A DNA stretch of 64,000 nucleotides, taken from Planctomycetota bacterium. Lineage in GTDB: Bacteria; Planctomycetota; UBA1135; GCA-002686595. A program made the position numbers and the translations under genes. The DNA lies in the NCBI GenBank assembly GCA_026692665.1, contig JAPLOF010000055.1:1-64000 (forward strand), written 5' to 3'. Within the stretch, counting starts at the first letter, position 1. The number at the start of each line of letters is the position of its first letter. Of this stretch, positions 59,068 through 64,000 are shown in pieces. The notes beneath the pieces were generated by a model that was given only the letters and a program-made list of their open reading frames with translations, searched no databases and was not told the DNA's origin.

Positions 59068-59637
59068 TCAGTTCCAGCTCACGTCCGGAGGCAGATCCTC
59101 CAGACCCGCGGCCGCCCCCCCGAGGGAGCGGACGACCTGGCGCCAGACCCCCTGGGAGTCGGGTGCGAAGACCCATTCGGGCTGGAGGCTGACCGGGATC
59201 CACGAGCCGCCGGCGAGCTCCTCCTCGAGCTGTCCGGCGCCCCAGCCGGCGTAGCCCAGGATCAGGCGCACGTCCTCGGCGGCGCTCTCGCCGCGCTCCT
59301 CGAGGAACTGGGCCAGCTGGTCGATGTCGCCGCCGAGGTGGATGCCCGACGAGAGCTCGACCCCGCCCGCGATGCGACCCGGGACGCGGTGGACGAACTG
59401 GAGGGTGTCGAGTCCCACCGGCCCCCCGGCATGGACCACGTTGTGCTGCCGGGCGAGCAGCGCGTGCGCCGGCATGAGCTTGTCGATCGTGATCGGCGAC
59501 GGGCGGTTGATCACGAGCCCGTGAGCGCCCTCGTCGCCATGCGCGCACATGAGCACGACCGTGTGCATGAAGTTCTCGTCGCGCAGGCTCGGAGCGGCGG
59601 CCAGGAGGCTCCCCGGGACCGTTCGCAGTGCCTTCAT
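59068..59637 (-). CDS. YqgE/AlgH family protein
   Basis: 189 residues. GSLLAAAPSLRDENFMHTVVLMCAHGDEGAHGLVINRP is the diagnostic N-terminal block; HAGGPVGLDTLQFVH, VRLILGYAGWGAGQLEEELAGGSWI follow as expected. Function is uncertain; AlgH has been linked to gene regulation in pseudomonads. ATG 59637 overlaps the stop of the small Cys-rich gene upstream (ATGA), making it the last gene of a four-gene coupled operon. Confidence 0.92.
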   Translation of the reverse strand: MKALRTVPGSLLAAAPSLRDENFMHTVVLMCAHGDEGAHGLVINRPSPITIDKLMPAHALLARQHNVVHAGGPVGLDTLQFVHRVPGRIAGGVELSSGIHLGGDIDQLAQFLEERGESAAEDVRLILGYAGWGAGQLEEELAGGSWIPVSLQPEWVFAPDSQGVWRQVVRSLGGAAAGLEDLPPDVSWN

Positions 59638-59846
59638 CGCGGGGGAACGTAGCACTCGAAACGGGGACAAGAAACGACCGGCTGCGGCGGATACTTGGGC
59701 CACAGGGGGTCGTCGACGCCGAGCCGGCACATCAGGAACGTCGAGCCCTTCGCGGATCGGATCCCCCGGACGTGCGCACATTCCTCGCAACGGCTGCCCC
59801 ACTGGCGCGGCGGGCGCTCTTCGGCCGGTTCCTTGGGCTCGTTCAC
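59634..59846 (-). CDS. Small cysteine-rich (zinc-ribbon-like) protein
   Basis: 70 residues from GTG 59846, whose codon overlaps the stop of the upstream methyltransferase gene; its own stop overlaps the yqgE start. Cys20 and Cys23 (CEEC) with Cys40, Cys60 and Cys65 suggest a metal site. An acidic N-terminus and an aromatic/proline C-terminus (LWPKYPPQPVVSCPRFECYV) surround it. Family not recognised. The four-base overlaps on both sides make it very likely a real gene despite its size. Confidence 0.72.
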   Translation of the reverse strand: MNEPKEPAEERPPRQWGSRCEECAHVRGIRSAKGSTFLMCRLGVDDPLWPKYPPQPVVSCPRFECYVPPR

Positions 59847-61378
59847 GGCGCGCGTTCGAGCGTGAGCACGGTTTCGACGTGCGGGGTGTGCGGGAACTGG
59901 TCGAACGGGCGGACGCGCGCGAGCCGCCAGCCGATCGCCGCGAAAGCCGCGACGTCGACCGCGGCGGCGGCCGGGTTGCACGAGACGTAGACGATGCGTC
60001 GCGCGGGCACCGCGGCGAGCGACGGGACGACGCGTGGGTGGAGCCCCGCGCGCGGCGGATCCAGCACGAGCACGTCGGGGACGGGCAGGCCCGACGTCGC
60101 CGAAAGGCCCGTGAGCACGTCGCCCTCGACGAAGCGGGCGTTCGCGATGCCGTTGCGCTCGGCATTCGCCCGCGCGTCGCGGATCGCGGAGGCGACCAGC
60201 TCGAAACCGACGACGGCGCGCGCGCCGCGGGCCAGCACGAGCGAGATCGTGCCGGTGCCGCAGTAGAGGTCCCACGCGACGCCGTCGGGTCCCAGCGCGG
60301 CTTCCTGCCGCACGGCCTCGAACAGGCCCTCGGCCGCCAGCGTGTTCGTCTGGAAGAACGAGCCGGCGGAGATCGAGAAGCGCAGGCCGCAGAGTTCCTC
60401 GGTGATCGTGCCCGGCCCGAGGAGGGTCCGCTCGCGCTCTCCGATCGCGGTCGTCGCTGCGCGCGAGTTCACCGTCTGGACGATCGTGGTGATGCCGGGA
60501 ACGCGCGCGGCGAGCTCGCGGGCGAACGGTTCGACCAGCTCGGGCGCGTCGGCCGAAGTGACGAGGTTCACGAGGACCTCGCCCGTGCGCTCGGCGCGGC
60601 GGATGACGAGGTGCCGCAGGAGGCCCGCGTGGAGCTTCAGGTCCCAGGCCGAGAGACCGCGCTCGACCGCGATCGCGCGCGACGCGGCCACGACCGCATC
60701 CGCGATCTCCGACTGGATCGGGCAGGCGCGCACGTCCACGACCTTCGAGTAGAGCCCCAGCGCGTGCATGCCCAGCGCGAACGACGCGTCGACGCCCTCG
60801 GGTTCGGCCGGCGCGATCCAGCGCCGGTTCGAGAACGTGAACTCCATCTTGTTGCGGTAGCGCCAGATCCTCGGCGCGGGGACGACTTCCTCGACGGCGA
60901 TGCCGTGCGCCAGCAGTCCGCGCGCGTGGAGCGCCGATTCGACGAGGCGCTTCTTGCCCGCGAGCTGCTCGGCGTAGGCCAGATCCTGGAACGAACAGCC
61001 CCCGCAGGCCCGGAAGTGCGCGCATTCCGGCCGCACGGCGTGCGGCCCCCCTTCGACGACGTCGAACGCCACGGCCTCGACTTCGTCGCGCCGCCGCCGC
61101 AGCACCCGGGCGCGGACGGTGGAGCCGACGGCGGCCCGTTGCACGCGGAAGCGGTAGGGCCCGGAACGCGCGAGGCCGTGGCCGCGCGCGTCGAACGCGT
61201 CGATCGTGAGCGTGAACTCGTCGCCCTGGCGCGGCTTGCGCTCCGTGGTGACGGCCCCCCCGGCGATCGGCTCCGTCCCGGAACCGAACGCCCCTTCCGC
61301 GATGCCACCCGGTGCGCTCGAGGCGTCCAGCTCGAAGTCGTCCGCACCGCCGTCGGCCAGCTCGTCGCCCGAGCTCAC
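59843..61378 (-). CDS. RlmD/TrmA-family 23S rRNA/tRNA (uracil-C5)-methyltransferase
   Basis: 511 residues. A TRAM-like domain lies near 50-110 (FTLTIDAFDARGHGLARSG), then four cluster cysteines (CAHFRACGGCSF plus ACPIQ), the SAM motif WDLYCGTGTISLVL, DVLVLDPPRAGLHP and the catalytic Cys in YVSCNPAA. It places a methyl group on C5 of a uridine in rRNA or tRNA; RlmD is the closest by the Fe-S motif. GTG 61378 overlaps the trmL stop. The first 40 residues are an acidic, low-complexity extension. Confidence 0.88.
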   Translation of the reverse strand: MSSGDELADGGADDFELDASSAPGGIAEGAFGSGTEPIAGGAVTTERKPRQGDEFTLTIDAFDARGHGLARSGPYRFRVQRAAVGSTVRARVLRRRRDEVEAVAFDVVEGGPHAVRPECAHFRACGGCSFQDLAYAEQLAGKKRLVESALHARGLLAHGIAVEEVVPAPRIWRYRNKMEFTFSNRRWIAPAEPEGVDASFALGMHALGLYSKVVDVRACPIQSEIADAVVAASRAIAVERGLSAWDLKLHAGLLRHLVIRRAERTGEVLVNLVTSADAPELVEPFARELAARVPGITTIVQTVNSRAATTAIGERERTLLGPGTITEELCGLRFSISAGSFFQTNTLAAEGLFEAVRQEAALGPDGVAWDLYCGTGTISLVLARGARAVVGFELVASAIRDARANAERNGIANARFVEGDVLTGLSATSGLPVPDVLVLDPPRAGLHPRVVPSLAAVPARRIVYVSCNPAAAAVDVAAFAAIGWRLARVRPFDQFPHTPHVETVLTLERAP

Positions 61379-61932
61379 GCGTCGACCCGTTCGACGCGCG
61401 AGGACGGCTTCACGTCCTCGGCCGCACGCGGATGCGCGACATAGGCGCCGTCGTTCTGCGGCAGCGGCACTCCGGCGCGCACCATCGCCGTGTACACGCC
61501 GAGGCAGGTCACGTTGGCCAGGTTCAGGCTCCGAACGCCGCTTCGGATCGGTACGTAGACCCGTCGGTCGGCGTGGTCCGCGAGAAGACGTGTCGGGAGT
61601 CCGCGGCTCTCCGAGCCGAACACGAGCACGTCGTCGGCCTCGAACGGGGTCTCGAAGAGGGACTGCCCGCCGCGTGCGCTGAAGAGTCGCAGACGCTCGA
61701 CGAACGGCCGGGCCGAGCCCGCCGCGAGCGCTTGCGACGCCGCGTTCCACGAGCGGTGGACGACGAGGTCGACGAGCGGCCAGTAGTCGAGCCCGGCGCG
61801 CTTCAGGTAGCGGTCCTCGAGGCTGAATCCGAGCGGTTCGACGAGGTGGAGACGCAGGCCGAGCCCGGCCGCGAGCCGGGCGGCGCAGCCCGTGTTGTGC
61901 GGGATCTCGGGGTGGACGAGGACGATTTCCAA
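61375..61932 (-). CDS. trmL: SPOUT tRNA 2'-O-methyltransferase (TrmL-like)
   Basis: 185 residues from TTG 61932. VLVHPEIPHNTGCAARLAA, KRAGLDYW, VLFV-type FGSESRGLP and VYVPIRSGVRSLNLANVTCLG are TrmL landmarks forming the deep-knot SAM site. It methylates the wobble nucleotide 34 of tRNA-Leu. The usual Asn after NTG is Cys here (NTGC). The C-terminal extension beyond GVPLPQ is about 30 residues longer than E. coli TrmL. TACACT 7 bases before the TTG supports the start. It leads the coupled operon trmL-rlmD-like-small gene-yqgE. Confidence 0.88.
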   Translation of the reverse strand: MEIVLVHPEIPHNTGCAARLAAGLGLRLHLVEPLGFSLEDRYLKRAGLDYWPLVDLVVHRSWNAASQALAAGSARPFVERLRLFSARGGQSLFETPFEADDVLVFGSESRGLPTRLLADHADRRVYVPIRSGVRSLNLANVTCLGVYTAMVRAGVPLPQNDGAYVAHPRAAEDVKPSSRVERVDA

Positions 61933-61939
61933 GCTGGCG

Positions 61940-61945
61940 AGTGTA
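61940..61945 (-). promoter_or_regulatory. TANNNT box 7 bases before trmL
   Basis: TACACT on the minus strand, 7 bases before the TTG start, with no Shine-Dalgarno. It would drive the four-gene RNA-modification operon. Confidence 0.45.
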
Positions 61946-62021
61946 GCGTCGCGCCGCGAGCCGTGGCGCCACGGGAATTCGACGCCAACTCGGCGCTCGC
62001 AGCCTGCGTAAACGCGTCCTC

Positions 62022-63761
62022 ATGCGCACTCCCACCCGGTTCGGACCCGCTGTCGCGCTCTTCGTTTCCGTCAGTGCGTGCGCCACGAACTCCGCGCGGC
62101 CCGAGGCCGCGATCGGTCCGCGCGCCGAGTACCGCGTGCGGCTCCTGGAACCGGCCGCGCGCGCGGTCGAGGTCGAATTGCGCCTCCGCGGGCTCGACCC
62201 CGGGGCGACCGAGCTCGCGCTGACTCTGCCCGAGGGCTACTCGTTCGTGAGGCTCGAGGCGCCGCTCCTCGCCGTGCCGCTCGCGGCCGCCACGCCGGCC
62301 GGCACGCCGCTCGCGCTCGAGTCCGACGGCCCCTACCGCTGGAAGCTCGCGACGGGCGGCGCGACCGACGCGATCGTGACCTGGACGAGTGCCTTGACCG
62401 CGCAGGATCGTCCCGAGGTCGCGGAGCGGGACTCCTTCGGCCACCCCTACGTGACGACCGATCACGCTCTGCTCATGACCGGCGCCATCCTCGTCGCGCC
62501 CGAGTTCGACGGCCGCGCGGAGGCGACCTACCGCGTGCGCTTCGAGGGCCCCGCGCACTGGCCGGTCCTGTGCTCGTGGCGCGAGGTCGAGCCGGGTACG
62601 TACGACCCCGGTTCAGAGCAGGCGCTCCAAGACGACCTCGTCGCGCTCGGCGACTGGAACCGACGCCGGATCCAGCTCGACGGGATGGAGATCGACGTCG
62701 GCATCGCCCCCGGCCAGGCTTCCCTCGAGGCTCTCGCCGTGCCCGCGATCGAGAAGATCTGCAGCGCGGAGCTGGCGTTGTTCGGGATGGTCCCGCGCGA
62801 ACGCTACCTGTTCCTCTTCGTCGCGCCGAAGCCCGTGCAGGGCTTCTCGTTCGCCGGATCCCCCAAGAACGGGGCCATGGTGCTGCAGGTCTGCGGCGAC
62901 CTCGGGAACCCGACCGCGAGCGAGATGATCGCGCACCTCGTCGCGCACGAGTTCCACCACCTGTGGGCCGTGTCGCGGCTCGATTTCGGCGACGACCTGC
63001 GTTTCGTCGGCGAGGGCTTCACGGACTGGTACGCGCACGTCGTCCCCGCGCGGCTCGGGTTGATGACGCGCGAGAAACTGGGCGAGAAGCTGGGCGAGAA
63101 GCTCGACGGCTGGAAGAGCCTCGCCGTGGGTCTCGACACGTCGCTCAGCCAGGCCGGAGGTCCGCGCTTCTTCGAGGGCCAGACCCACTACGACGCCACG
63201 TACACCGGCGGGCTCCTGGTCGCGGCGCTGCTCGACCTCGAGCTGCGCCGCGCGGGCCGCGCCGACGGCCTCGACGGCTGGCTGCGCGAATTCGTCAACG
63301 ACCCGCGCTGGCAACCGCGGAAGACCGGACCGGGCGTGGCCGATTTCCTGGCGGCGGTCGATCGGACGCTCGGGACCGCGACCCGCGAGCGCGTGTCGAC
63401 TTGGGTCGAACAACAGGGCGGTTTCGATCCGGACGCCGAGCTCGCGCGGCTCGGAGTCGCCGTCCAGAGGGAGCCGGTCGCCCGGCGGATGCGCGCGAAC
63501 TTCGAGGGTGCGCGCATCGTCGCCCTCGATCCCCGGTCCGACGCCGGCCGGCTGGGCCTGCGCGAGGGCGACACGCTCCTCGCCGTGAACGGTCGCGATG
63601 TGGCCGACGAGCGGTCCATCCAGGACGCGTGGAGCGAGCCCGTGGAGGGCTCCGTCCGCGTGCGCCTCGAGCGCGGCGGACAGCGTCTCGAGCTCAGCGG
63701 CTCGATAGGCGCCGCATCCGCGAAGTCCTGGGTGAATCCGAGCGCCTGGTCCGGCGGTTGA
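62022..63761 (+). CDS. M61-like zinc metallopeptidase lipoprotein with PDZ domain
   Basis: 579 residues. The signal peptide ends in lipobox SVSAC (Cys20). An N-terminal beta domain (about 30-190) precedes the catalytic part with HEFHHLW at about 309-315 and a downstream Glu in GEGFTDWYA, the gluzincin layout of M61 glycyl aminopeptidases. The C-terminal 90 residues form a PDZ domain (VALDPRSDAGRLGLREGDTLLAVNGRDV). It probably trims peptides on the cell surface. A small direct repeat, EKLGEKLGEKLDG, follows the active site. Confidence 0.85.
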   Translation: MRTPTRFGPAVALFVSVSACATNSARPEAAIGPRAEYRVRLLEPAARAVEVELRLRGLDPGATELALTLPEGYSFVRLEAPLLAVPLAAATPAGTPLALESDGPYRWKLATGGATDAIVTWTSALTAQDRPEVAERDSFGHPYVTTDHALLMTGAILVAPEFDGRAEATYRVRFEGPAHWPVLCSWREVEPGTYDPGSEQALQDDLVALGDWNRRRIQLDGMEIDVGIAPGQASLEALAVPAIEKICSAELALFGMVPRERYLFLFVAPKPVQGFSFAGSPKNGAMVLQVCGDLGNPTASEMIAHLVAHEFHHLWAVSRLDFGDDLRFVGEGFTDWYAHVVPARLGLMTREKLGEKLGEKLDGWKSLAVGLDTSLSQAGGPRFFEGQTHYDATYTGGLLVAALLDLELRRAGRADGLDGWLREFVNDPRWQPRKTGPGVADFLAAVDRTLGTATRERVSTWVEQQGGFDPDAELARLGVAVQREPVARRMRANFEGARIVALDPRSDAGRLGLREGDTLLAVNGRDVADERSIQDAWSEPVEGSVRVRLERGGQRLELSGSIGAASAKSWVNPSAWSGG

Positions 63762-64000
63762 TCGGCGGACCGGGATCGGCCTCGACCGTGGGCTCGCGCC
63801 CTGGGGCGCCGGGACGTCCGCGGAGGAGGTGGCGCGGGGATCGCGCTCCCCGGGCGCAACGGCGGGCGGGCGCGGACGCGAGGGAGGCCCTGCCGGCATC
63901 TCGTTCGACGCGGCCCGGACCGGGTCCCCGGAGAGCGCGGGCCTTTCTCGCTCGGAGGTCGGGACGGGGCGATACTGGACTCATGCCTCTCCAGCGGGAT
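63762..64000. other. Window end, possible start of a further gene
   Basis: No complete gene. An ATG at 63983 is preceded at 6 bases by GATACT, which resembles the short-leader boxes seen elsewhere, and could start a gene that runs off the window (first residues MPLQRD). The rest is GC-rich without recognisable signals. Confidence 0.3.

Noticed and set aside
1-64000. tRNA, rRNA, CRISPR arrays, integrase or insertion sequence genes
   Set aside because: No T-loop-like GTTCGAATC motifs in intergenic regions, no regularly spaced repeats and no transposase or integrase motifs were found on reading both strands.

Overview
This is a high-GC (about two thirds G+C or more by eye), gene-dense bacterial chromosome segment with no rRNA, tRNA, CRISPR array or recognisable transposase gene. 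Several features point to Planctomycetota, probably a deep-branching aquatic lineage. They are three adjacent EutN/CcmL-type microcompartment pentamer genes next to a class II aldolase, an exported sulfatase, secreted propeller-like and DNRLRE proteins, and two exported proteins that share a C-terminal module I associate with this phylum. The taxonomic call is inference; no phylogenetic marker was tested.

Layout. 0-3.8 kb: a WapI-like gene broken by one in-frame TAA, an organophosphate-type MFS transporter, a HAD hydrolase, about 0.9 kb of gene-free GC-rich DNA with hairpins, and a 119-base near-perfect inverted repeat. 3.9-18.3 kb: M2 peptidase, TPR-thioredoxin protein, LOG hydrolase, PpiC isomerase, DNRLRE protein, B12/radical-SAM enzyme, pdxA, a sigma/anti-sigma/exported-protein operon, queG and a zinc-ribbon protein. 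18.5-28.3 kb: sulfatase with a 14-unit propeller-like protein, then a PpiC isomerase, three BMC pentamers, a class II aldolase and an SGNH hydrolase, then a large secreted protein. 28.3-39.3 kb: YugP-like peptidase, fhs, a MerR-cysteine desulfurase pair, surface and metallopeptidase proteins, a CpsD-like ATPase and a HEAT-like protein. 39.3-48.8 kb: an acyl-CoA carboxylase in three separate pieces (biotin carboxylase, carboxyltransferase, biotin carrier) among lipoprotein genes, a TIGR01777 protein, acpS, a CoA-binding protein and nth. 48.8-54.0 kb: antiporter with PTS-IIA domain, zincin, then a bufferin-type RiPP metallophore locus followed by frataxin. 54-64 kb: a giant AsmA-like protein, a NadR-like kinase, a GspE-N-like protein, the tightly coupled operon trmL-rlmD-small Cys protein-yqgE, and an M61-like lipoprotein.

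The most interesting system is at 51609-54048. It encodes a predicted lipoprotein whose mature part is four C-x5-C-x5-C units built on CKGQG(G/A)C, a strong hairpin, a DUF692/MNIO oxidative maturase, a DUF2063 partner and frataxin. This matches the architecture of bufferin (BufA2-like) metal-binding RiPPs, here with a lipobox and a frataxin neighbour.

A second pattern runs through the window. At least ten start codons, including two TTG starts, have a TANNNT box 6-10 bases upstream and no clear Shine-Dalgarno, which suggests frequent leaderless or very short-leader mRNAs. One 20-base gap (48079-48098) carries a single TATCCTA box that could serve two divergent genes.
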